From NCBI GenBank assembly GCA_963920575.1, contig OY986973.1, positions 6,303,054-6,367,053 on the forward strand: a DNA stretch of 64,000 nucleotides, written 5' to 3'. The DNA comes from Narthecium ossifragum. Lineage: Eukaryota; Streptophyta; Magnoliopsida; Dioscoreales; Nartheciaceae. Below are positions 1-9,161 of this stretch, in pieces. The notes beneath the pieces were generated by a model. The model did not search any database, had not been told where the DNA came from, and saw nothing but the letters and a program-made list of their open reading frames with translations. Position 1 is the first letter of the stretch, and every line of letters begins with the position of its first letter. A program made the position numbers and the translations under genes.

Positions 1-164
1 ACCTCCTCACTACCTTCGCCGATTTCCTTCACATCTGGTGCATCTCTGACGATCGTGTCGAGCTTTGATCTCTCCTGAACGGCAACAAGAACTCTCTGAA
101 GTTTGGCATCCCACTTTGGGTTTAAGCTCTCACCTGCGTCATCAGACCGTCGGGAGGCACCGTT
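1..164. other. Flanking genomic sequence, no gene recognised
   Basis: This is host sequence to the left of the first solo LTR. I see no convincing reading frame, RNA gene or repeat in it. It ends with CCGTT, the left half of the imperfect target duplication of that LTR. Confidence 0.5.
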
Positions 165-985
165 TGTGAGGGCCCGTCCCTCTGACCTGGCTCGACCGCG
201 TGGGTCGAGAGCCGGTTTTCTGTTGGTTTGGTTCCGCGTCGGACACGATCGGGCGATCGTGTGGCGGTTTGGACCCCGGGGGTATTTTGGTAAATATGCC
301 CTCTGGTGGTCGGTTTCACACCCGCGTTCCACACACTGCCTTGGATTGATGTATGTGTTTGATTAGAATCCCTAGGGTGCGTCCGATCGGAGGATCGGAG
401 CTCGATCGGGAAAGATCGAATCGGACGGCTGAGATAGATATGATTTTTCTATAAAAGCCCTGTCCCTTTCTCCTCTTTCCTTCTTTCCTTCTCCTGTCAT
501 TTTCTTCCCTTCTCTCTCCTTCGGCTGAGCTAGGGTTTGGAAACTTGGGCTTTGGAGCGCGGATCTTGGTGGCTTGACCAGCGGGACGCGTGGAGGAGCT
601 ACCCTAATTGCTCAAGTAGGTGTTTCTACCTCGATCCTTGGATCGGGTTCTCCTAGGATAGGATTATTGCTCTTTTGCTGTAGGAATACATGTTAGAATG
701 ATATGTAACTCCTTGTGCATGTAGTGTGAAGGATTTGAAGTATTCCTACCTTTCATTTTCTGTATTATAACGGTTGGTTTCCATATCATCGCCGTTTTGT
801 CGGTTTTTGTCCATTTGGACCTAGATAGGAGATTTAACCGTCAAAAGCTGGATTTCTTCATTCCATTAGCTTTCCCATTGTTAAATATACTTGCTTACAA
901 AATCTCATCTTATTCCAACTTGATTTGACACTTGAAATCCAAAGAAATGGACTTTCGGCACTGTTCTGATGAACTGTGCCTAAGG

Positions 986-1325
986 CTCGATGGTCGATCG
1001 CTGCATCGACCGTCAAGTGTTGTTTTACGCTTTCTGGGCCTGGCGGTCGACCGTCGCATCGACCGTCAGATCGACCGTCGCATCGACCGTCGGGCTCTGT
1101 TGGGATTTTGGCCTCCCACGGTCGATAGATCGATCGACCGTGGGTTCTCTCTCTTTTTCATCCCGCCTCACGGTCTACCGTCGAATCGACCATCGCATCG
1201 TCCGTGAGGCTCTGTCTAGTTTTGGGCTTCTCAGGGTCGATGGGTGGATCGACCGTCGCCCTTGGTTTTCTTCGCTTTGATCTCACGGTCGATCGCCGGA
1301 TCGACCGTGACATCGTCCGTGACCC
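986..1325. repeat. CGGTCGAT/ATCGACCG palindrome array in solo LTR A
   Basis: Repeated half-sites CGGTCGAT and ATCGACCG face each other over short spacers. The same array is at 51646-51975 and 59033-59368 in the complete element, with small copy-number differences. Confidence 0.8.
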
Positions 1326-2308
1326 CTTGGACTTGGTTTTCTGGCTTTTCTTGGATGGATTTGATTTGTGATTAGTATCTAAAGATGTTGGGAAGTGTGT
1401 ATGTGGATTTTATGGGGATTTCAACGGATTTCCATCGGATTTGGGGATCGATTAGAGTAAGTTCCCTTTTTGGGCGAATCTTTGGTTTCATTTGCCTTTA
1501 ATACATGTTTAGATGTTGTTAAGTACTTAATGGTGTGCTTAGCCATTAGCTAGCTATGAGTGCTAACTAATGAAGAATTGTGGAACCTTAGCCTCTTGCC
1601 GGCGAGTGCCGAGGGCTATTGTATATCTGTTGAACTTATAATTGATGATGTGGCATGTAGAGACATCTAGAGTAGATGTTTGCCTAGGCTCATGCATTGT
1701 ATGCATTAGAAGCATTTGAGGTTAGGCGGGCGATGGTTTGGGTCGCCGATCCGAGGCTCTCGGGTAGCTCGGATCTAGCCTTAGGGCCGTGGCTGGGTAG
1801 TCAGGTTTAGGGTGTGATTGTTTGATCTGAATCTCTTGTTATTGAGGATTGGCGATAGTTGACTCTGATCAGTGTTTGAGGTTTAGAGGTCGTGTGGTCT
1901 TCCCAAGCCAAGTGCTAAGGATGGATGTTGATGCGGTCCCGACGTGTTTCCCCAAGGCTTGGTATTCCAGCTTGGGTAAGGGTGATCTTGCATGTTACTG
2001 TTCCTTGACCTCCTAGTAACTTATTCAGGAGAGAGGTTTCATGACAGGAGCCCTTGGGACATCAACTGGGTTATGGGACCCGTAGCATCCGTTAGACTTA
2101 GACTGGGAGACAACACTGTTGTTGTTTTCCTCCTTTCAGTGTGTCGTAGAGTAGAACCCTACTGAGCTTATCGCTCACTCCTACCCGGGCTGCGTTTGTA
2201 GGTGCAGGCGGCAGTTCTTCGTCTGTGGAGCCGGCAGGATCGGCCTTTGGCGGCGCGAGTACATCCAGAGGTGCTTGAGGTTGCTGGAGGATTACCTGTT
2301 GTACATTT

Positions 2309-2310
<2 letters not shown>

Positions 2311-2342
<32 letters not shown>
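2311..2342. repeat. (TA)n microsatellite
   Basis: About 16 AT units expanded within the 3' part of the solo LTR. At the matching place the complete family-A LTRs have only a few TATA steps, so the expansion is specific to this copy. Confidence 0.95.
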
Positions 2343-2347
<5 letters not shown>

Positions 2348-2816
2348 AACTTTCGAGGATTTTAGAATCATGTATTATATCTTTACCTTGGAAGTATTAG
2401 AATGGAATTTTGTAACTGTACAACTTGATGTTATATAAATTGAATCTGTTTTGCCTCTGGAATACAATTATTTAAATTATCCGTCTTTTCCGCCTTGTAC
2501 TGCGCCGATTGAAGATGAATAGTGATAGGAACCCTCACGCCCCGTCCTGGATGGGTTTTCTGGGTCGGGGTGTGACAGCGTTCACCAAGATCCGGTGTTG
2601 ATCGTGTGAGGACCTGTTCCTCTAGTCCTGTGGCTCGTTGTTGACTGCAAAGGCAATTTGGTAAATTGCATCTTGTTGGTTTGTTTCACACCCGCGTGTG
2701 CACACACAGGCCTTGTTTTGGTGTTTGTGCTTGAATAGGATGGTTAGTCAGACCCGGGATCGAAAGATCCGAAATTGGGCTTGAACCGAGCCTAATTTCC
2801 CTTCCCATCGCAGGTT

Positions 2817-2917
2817 GGATCGATCCGAACTCCACTTCGGATCGATCCGACTCGCACTAGGAAATGGTTGCCGCCAGTGGAGCTCGGATCGATCCGAGGT
2901 GGAGTTCGGATCGATCC
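2817..2917. promoter_or_regulatory. GGATCGATCC array I upstream of the LTR TATA box
   Basis: Four exact GGATCGATCC sites start at 2817, 2839, 2886 and 2908. They form two pairs with 12-bp spacers, and the spacers are near-perfect reverse complements (GAACTCCACTTC and GAGGTGGAGTTC), so the block is a large inverted repeat. It ends 18 bp before the TATA box. The position is that of an enhancer; function is inferred. Confidence 0.75.
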
Positions 2918-2935
2918 GACTCGCACTGAGGCATC

Positions 2936-2943
2936 TATATAAG
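2936..2943 (+). promoter_or_regulatory. TATA box of solo LTR B
   Basis: TATATAAG sits in the U3 part of the LTR, just downstream of array I. The family-A LTRs have a similar box at 51037-51044 and 58490-58497. It would set the LTR transcription start about 30 bp downstream. Confidence 0.65.
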
Positions 2944-3301
2944 AACAGACGCCGTACTTCCTTTCTCTTTTATTCCTGACCTCGCCGCTTCTGAGCTCGT
3001 TTTCGGCGATTTCTTGGAAGGAGATAGGAAGATCCAAGGCGTTGCTTCGTGGATTGAAGCAGCTCTTGTGAGATAGGGTTCCTACCTACGGCATTGTCGG
3101 TTTTTTTTTCTCGTGTTCTTCGTTGTTTTCGCCGGATTTAGATGTGTTTTGTGTAGATCTCCATGCATAGGCGATGTTTTCTGGTTTTGAAGCCATGAGT
3201 AGCTTCGTGAGCATCGGCTCTACCAACTCACCAAGTTTGGTGAAGTTTGGTTTAGTTTTCCGGCCGTGATCGCCGTCGGAAGCTGGCCGGAGGGCCGGGT
3301 G

Positions 3302-3700
3302 GGATCGATCCAAAGGTGTTGGATCGATCCGAGTTGCACTCAAGACGGTCTGTTCATTAGTGGGAGTCGGATCGATCCAAGGTGCTAGTTGGATCGATCC
3401 AACTTGTCCCATGAATAGTGCCTGAGGGTGGCACTATGCGGCTTTCCTTGGTTTTTCTTAGCCGGATCGATCCAAGGGATAGCCGGATCGATCCAAGGGA
3501 TAGCCGGATCGATCCTAAGGTTAGTCGGATCGATCCGAAGGCCGAGTTGGATCGATCGACCTCGATTGTTTTCTTGGTTTTTCTAGTCGGATCGATCCAA
3601 GGGTGAGTAGAATCGATCCCAGGGTGAGTCGAAACGATCCAAGGACAAGTTGAATCGATCCGAGGGCAAGTTGGATCGATCCAAAGGTGTTGGATCGATC
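3302..3700. repeat. GGATCGATCC array II, partly 21-bp tandem
   Basis: About 15 copies of GGATCGATCC or one-base variants. From about 3463 onward many are spaced by close to 21 bp, forming a tandem array with spacers such as AAGGGATAGCC. The array lies downstream of the transcription start in the LTR leader. Confidence 0.85.
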
Positions 3701-5019
3701 CAACTTACACCAAATTGCCTGCTTGATGCTGTTTTGCCCTCGGGGCTTCGTATACGTATGCGGTTTTAGCGGTTTTGCCCGCGGGGCTTGCCATGTTAGT
3801 TTATTTACCGCTTACTGGTATGTTTAGTGGTAGTACCATAAACGGTTGTTTGTTTACAGCTTTGTGGTTGAACCGGGAGAGTGGTGACTCCCGGGATTGT
3901 GTAGTATAAATGTGATACCATGTATGCCTCTTTTACCGCTTTCTGGTGAACCAAGTGAGTCATGACCCTCGGGAGTGTTTAGTATAAATGGGTCGAAGGT
4001 GTGCCCTTGTGGTGATGCTTGTTGATATTGTTATATTATTTGCCTGCTTTACTATTTTATTTTTGCCTGTTGATATTGCTATGTTTGCCTGCTTCCTTGT
4101 GCATTAGAGGCATGTTAGGCTAAGGCGTGGGTTTGGAGTTGTCTCTAGTACTCCAGTATCAATTGCTAGGTGGTTTTCGTTACCCCGATATGGGTTGTCC
4201 TGCTTGGTATCCAGCATGGGGACGGGTGTCCTACATGGGCTGAGTTTCTCCCTGTTGAGGCAGGAGAGGTCTGCATGGGTAGAAACCCTGAGGGGGTAAC
4301 GATGGGGGTTTGTGGGATCCCTGGTAGGACTTAGCTCTTGATTTGGAGTTTAGGGGTTGTACTAGCTCTGTTGCTTTGAGTGCTGAGAGATGGTTGTCGT
4401 AACCACGGTTGTTCCGCCGGGCGTGGAGATCCCGCTTGGAGAGGGGTGTCCTACTGGTAGCATCATTATCCACCATGTGTTAGGGATCGTCGGAGGTGGT
4501 CCACCCCTGAACAGCGGCAGTCGGAGGGACGTACTGAGGACAGGTACCTTTCGGGTTATTGACGGGATTTATGGGGTCCTTGGCAGGCCTCAGTATTTGG
4601 CACAGAGTAGTACGGTTGGTGTCGCCCTTCCTTGCGTGTGTCGTAGAGTAGAACCATGCTGAGCTTTGGCTCATTCCTACCTAGACCATTTTGTTTGCAG
4701 GTGCAGGTACCAGCGCTTCTCCTGTGGGCCCCCGGTGTTCGTTCTGCGACAGCACGTCGCCAGCCGACCATGTTTGAGGGCCAGGAGGGCTTTTGTTGTG
4801 CTTTTGCGGGGACCTCAGACGATGTATTACTTCTTTTTTATATTTGTAAATATTGTAAATTTGTATAACTCTGATGTATGTGATGTTTTGATCTAGTAGA
4901 TGTTAACTTTACTTCCGCCTTTTGTTTATTGTATCTATCTCCGCCTGTTGGTTGTCAGTAGATGTAGGTTTCCCCCTCGTGTCCCGGTCCGGATGGGTTT
5001 TCTGGGCCGGGGCGCGACA

Positions 5020-5432
5020 GATCGCACTGGAGCTGGGGATGTTGCTAGAGATCTCACTGGGCCGTTGATGCTGCGAGCTTGAGGCCACGAACGACAACGG
5101 ACGACTGGTGAAGATCTCGCCAGGCCGTTGGGGAGAGTCGTTCAAAAGGATCTAGCGAAGATCTCGCCGGGCAGTTGATTGCACGGGATGCTAGAGACTG
5201 AGGATGTCGTTAGAGAAGATCTCGTGGGATGTGGGGTAAATGCCGTGAGCTTGAGGCCACAGACAACAACAACCATCGTTTATATGTTACCGTTCAATTG
5301 CCCTTCGAAACGATAATATGTTACCTTCCAATTACCCTCCGAATCGGTAACATAAGAGAGGGGCCACTTGAGACTTTTCAGTTTAGGCTATTATTGGAAT
5401 GAAAATATGTGGTGTGCCAGTCCTGGCCGCAC
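5020..5432. other. Host flank with degenerate GATCTCG repeats
   Basis: Between solo LTR B and the MULE lies non-coding host sequence. GAAGATCTCGCC-type segments recur several times at 5040-5225, and the phrase GCTTGAGGCCAC occurs twice. No gene is visible. Confidence 0.5.
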
Positions 5433-5441
5433 TTACAACAA
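5433..5441. repeat. Left target-site duplication of MULE-1
   Basis: TTACAACAA directly precedes the left terminal inverted repeat. TAACAACAA (18228-18236) directly follows the right one. Nine base pairs with one mismatch is the size typical of Mutator-like insertions. Confidence 0.8.
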
Positions 5442-5480
5442 GGGTGCGGCTATCCACACCACAATTTGGACTCACCGCAC
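5442..5480 (+). repeat. MULE-1 left terminal inverted repeat
   Basis: The outer 39 bp match the reverse complement of 18189-18227 at all but three positions. All three differences are transitions. Beyond this the two ends share only a similar A/C-rich composition. Confidence 0.88.
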
Positions 5481-5483
5481 CAC

Positions 5484-5664
5484 ATCTACTTAACACAATT
5501 TTCATACCCAAAACACCCATTGATTGAATGTCCAAAATAACCTTCCAAAACACAATACACCACAAAACCTAATCTACCTTAACAAACTATTTCTCAATAC
5601 ACCACAACACCACATCTTCTCCTACCTCTAGCCATCATTTTCACCACTTTCTACAAACCCTAAA
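5484..5664. repeat. 181-bp direct repeat, left copy
   Basis: This stretch of the MULE-1 left arm recurs at 8185-8365 with a single visible mismatch (CACTTTCT against CACCTTCT). The two copies exactly bracket the truncated family-B LTR element at 5665-8184. The left copy ends in a telobox-like AAACCCTAAA. Confidence 0.9.
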
Positions 5665-8184
5665 TGTCGCGCCCCGACCCGCGGACGCCAAACCGGGCCG
5701 GGACACGAGGGGAAAAAACCTACAACTACTAGCCTCAACTGGCGGAAACAGTTGAAACTAACACACAGCTGGCGGAAACAGCTGACAACAAGAACAAGGC
5801 GGAAGCAAACTTAACAACATCTATTAACATCTATTACAAAACAGATATAATCGAGTTAAACAAGAGTTCTAATACAGCAGGTTCACAAGGGATCAACAAC
5901 AGTCCCCAAAAAGCTACAACACCCATCGGGGTCTCCCTCAGACATGGCCAGGAGCCGCCGCACTACCACGAGACGACCGACGGGGAAGCACCGGAGAGGA
6001 ACTGGGACCTGCACCTGCAAACAACACAGTCCAGGTAGGAATGAGCGACAGCTCAGCAGGGTCCTACTCTACCACTCTCGCTAAAAAGGCAAACCCGAAC
6101 GGACAAACTCTGTGCCAAGTACTGAGGCTTGCCAAGGATCCCATAAATCCCGTCCATAACCCGAAGGGCTCTTGTCCCAAGTACGCCCCTCCGACAACCA
6201 CTGCTCAGGGGGTGGGCAACTCCGACAATCCCTGACACATGGTGGACAGGACGCTACTAATAGGACACCCCTCTCCAAGCGGGATCTCCACACTTGACGG
6301 AACTACCGTGGTTAAGACTACCATCTCTCAGTACTCCAAGTAGCAGAGCCAACACGACCCCTAACTCCCGACCAAAGACTAAGTCTAGCTAGGGAGTCCA
6401 TCGATCCCATCGATGTTTCTCCCCCCCCCCCTCCAGGGTTCCTGTCCAACGTACGTCCCTCCGACAGCCACTGCTCAAGTACTGGACTACCTCCGACGGT
6501 CCCTGACACAGGGTGGGCCAGACGACACTTGTAGGACACCCTTACCCTTGCTGGACTTGCTGGACACCAACACGGGGACACAAGTTGGGTAACGGCATCC
6601 ACCACTTAGCCTTTGATCACCGAAGTCGACGGATCAACCCCACCCAGTCCAACCTAGCACGTCTAATGCACAGGAAACATGGCAGAATATGAATAAGGAA
6701 AAGCAGTAACAAACAACACAACAAGGGCACACCTTCGGCCCGTTTATTCTACACATCCCGAGAGGCATTACCCTCTCGATTCAACCACAAAGCAGTAATA
6801 AATAAACAATTATGCAGTATGAGAGAACATGGTAAGCCCCGAGGGCAAAACAACATTTTAAACCAATAAAAGTCTTCCCTGCGTCGAAGGAGATCGATCC
6901 CATGTAGCAGTGGGATCGATCTTCCTCGGGGTTAGAAGTACCCGTACTGGTCACCCAACGGGATCGATCTCCACCCATATGGAAATCGATCTCGTATGTG
7001 ACCCCTTGACGCGCCGACGCCAACCACCAAGGGATCGATCACCCTCCCAGGGAGATCGCTCCCGCTCGGGCGGGGCGTGCCACCCCAAACGAGATCGATC
7101 TCATCCCATGAGATCGATCCCGATGGGTTCATCGGTGGGCGGACGGCGAGGAAAGCCGCCGGAATTCGCAACCAAACCTCACCAAACTAGGTGGGCTGAT
7201 CGATCCAAGTACCACAAAGCTACTCAAGGCTTCAAAACTGGAAAACATCAACTCCATAGAGAGATCTATTGAAAACAACACCGGATTTCAAACCTTTAAA
7301 AGTAACCGGAGTCTTTGAGTAAGAACCCTACCTCCACAGAGCTGCTTCGACCCACGAAGCCTAGCCTAGGATCTTCCTCACGCCGTCACGGTTCCAACGA
7401 GCCTTCAAGCTCCAGAAACGGTGGCCGGAGTAGGGAGAGCGGAGGAGGAAGAGGGCTGCCGGAACAGGGGAAGAAAACAGGGCCGGGAGGAAGAAGAAAG
7501 AAGAAGGGAAAGAAAGGGAGGAGGAGGGGAAGGGGATAAGGCCGGGGAAAGCCGGCAAAGGCGGGGGAAAGGCGAAGGAGGGGAGCAAAAGTCTCCCCTC
7601 CCATGACAGGGGAAGCGACGGCCATCGCCGTGGCCGTCCTTCGAACTCCACTTCCAACGACTTCCAGGGCAAGTGAGATTGATCTCCATTGCATGCGGGA
7701 TCGATCCGGCTAGCAATACGGGATCGATCTCCCTTGACAAAGGGATCGATCTCCTATGCCCAGAAAGGCAAACTTGGGCTGAAAAATAAGCCCAAGCCCA
7801 GAACTTCCGATCTCGGGTTCACCTAACCTTTCTAAACAAACACAAGCATCAAACAAGGTCTGCGCACACACGCGGTGCGAATCGACCAACAAGGCGCAAT
7901 TTCCCAAATTGCCCTTGTGGTCAACCACAAGCCACAGGAAAAGAGGGGCGGGTCCTCACATCCTAAAACCCTTAAAAGAAATCTCGTCCTCGAGATTCGA
8001 TCAAGGTAGGGCTCGGAAACGAAAACAAAGCCTAGCAGGATACTACAAAGCGGTAAAAGTTACCTCTGGAGGCGGGTGGTGCTACGGTCAGCGGAAAAAG
8101 AAAGCATGCAAACATGGATGTTCTAACCCTAGAACTACCCCAACCCATGCACGTCTCAACAGAGACCCGATCCAGTTCCCTGGG
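5665..8184 (-). mobile_element. Truncated family-B LTR element (copy 2): one LTR plus internal remnant
   Basis: The minus-strand LTR occupies 5665-7960. Next to it, 7961-8184 is internal sequence. Reading leftward on the minus strand it first resembles the segment just after the primer-binding site of the complete family-A element. It then jumps to the 3' end of pol (a frame ending ...RDEISF, then stop) and the short purine-rich stretch before the LTR. So nearly all the interior is deleted, and the 5' LTR and primer site are missing. No 5-bp target duplication is present; instead a 181-bp direct repeat brackets the insert. GATCGATC pairs occur at about 6888-7205 and 7677-7750. Confidence 0.8.
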
Positions 8185-8365
8185 ATCTACTTAACACAAT
8201 TTTCATACCCAAAACACCCATTGATTGAATGTCCAAAATAACCTTCCAAAACACAATACACCACAAAACCTAATCTACCTTAACAAACTATTTCTCAATA
8301 CACCACAACACCACATCTTCTCCTACCTCTAGCCATCATTTTCACCACCTTCTACAAACCCTAAA
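8185..8365. repeat. 181-bp direct repeat, right copy
   Basis: Second copy of 5484-5664. After it the MULE-1 left arm continues (ACTCCTCAAACC...), so this copy is contiguous with the native element. Confidence 0.9.
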
Positions 8366-9098
8366 ACTCCTCAAACCACCTCCTCCAAGCCCTAACCATC
8401 TCCTCCAAGCCCTAGGTCTTCAACTTACTCACTCCCCCTCCATCCTAGATAGTTCTTCCCTACCCACCTCCTCCAAGCCCTAACCACCTCCTCTAAGCCC
8501 TAACCATCTCCTCCAAGCCCTAGGTCTTCAACTCACACAAGCCCTCCCCATTATACATTGTCAATTCAAGGTGTGGTAAGTCGAAATGGATGGAAAAGAC
8601 GAATGCTGGAGCGAAGGAGATGAGAAAAGGCCCTCAAAAAATGTACATTTCCTCTTCTCTTGTTTTTTTTTGTCCTTCCCGGATCGCGTTTTGATCGGTA
8701 GTATCAGACAGACAGAAAACGTCAACGTATTGGTATGTGTCCACCGATACTTTGGCTTTATGTACCGGTAAGATGGTACTGATTAGTATGCTATGTATAC
8801 CGGTACGTATCCACCGAAACTATAGCTTTATATAACGGTAAAATGGTATCGAATAATACGTTTCGTATACCGGTACCATGGTCTCGATGTGAACACAGTG
8901 TTGGCTACCTGCCTTACTAACTCTTTACTTACATTCAAGAGCATGTTTCTACTGATGCGAGCGGTGTATGAGCTATAATTACTCACAACTACACCCAGGA
9001 ATTCACGACCAATACGGTATGTTGTTTAATCGCTATATCTTGCCGGACGATAACTAGGTTTAAAATTCATTAACATAATTCTTATTGTTTGATTATAG
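8366..9098 (+). other. MULE-1 left arm: CCCTAA-rich tandem repeats and CGGTA/TACCG motifs
   Basis: At 8385-8535 a repeat of roughly 50 bp with CTCCAAGCCCTA words is repeated. From 8690 to 8900 several GATCGGTA, ACCGATAC and TACCGGTAC motifs occur. An AG splice acceptor at 9097-9098 (TTGATTATAG) precedes sequence in frame with the transposase, so part of this region may be 5' leader or intron. No separate gene is supported. Confidence 0.5.
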
Positions 9099-9161
9099 AT
9101 ATTTCAAAGTCGACAAGCACTTGTCCAATGTGTATAGACAGTTGGGAGGCAGAATGGGCTG

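Larger units (their letters stand above)
165..2577 (+). mobile_element. Solo LTR, family A (Tekay-like Ty3/gypsy)
   Basis: The 2413-bp segment begins TGTGAGGGCCCGTCCC and ends GGGGTGTGACA. It matches, with many substitutions, both LTRs of the complete element at 50752-60620. No internal sequence is attached on either side, so it is a solo LTR. The flanks are CCGTT (160-164) and GCGTT (2578-2582), a target duplication with one mismatch. A TATA-like box (TATAAAAG) lies at 450-457. About 500 bp further in (986-1325) is an array of CGGTCGAT/ATCGACCG half-sites. It is more diverged than the LTRs of the complete copy, so the insertion is older. Short open frames inside it have no retroviral content. 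Confidence 0.9.
2605..5019 (+). mobile_element. Solo LTR, family B (copy 1)
   Basis: The 2415-bp LTR begins TGTGAGGACCTG and ends GGGGCGCGACA, with a perfect 5-bp target duplication GATCG at 2600-2604 and 5020-5024. No internal region remains. It lies only 27 bp from the family-A solo LTR, so two independent insertions hit nearly the same place. Its termini and leader resemble family A, which suggests a related Tekay-type lineage; this is inferred because no coding region is present. It carries two dense GGATCGATCC arrays, one directly upstream of a TATA box and one about 360 bp downstream of it. Confidence 0.93.

Noticed and set aside
2202..2438. Open frame across the (TA)n repeat
   Set aside because: The IYIYIY run is a translation of the microsatellite within an LTR.
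8385..8535. Interstitial telomeric repeat (CCCTAA words)
   Set aside because: The words are embedded in a longer, irregular CTCCAAGCCCTA repeat and are not tandem CCCTAAA units.
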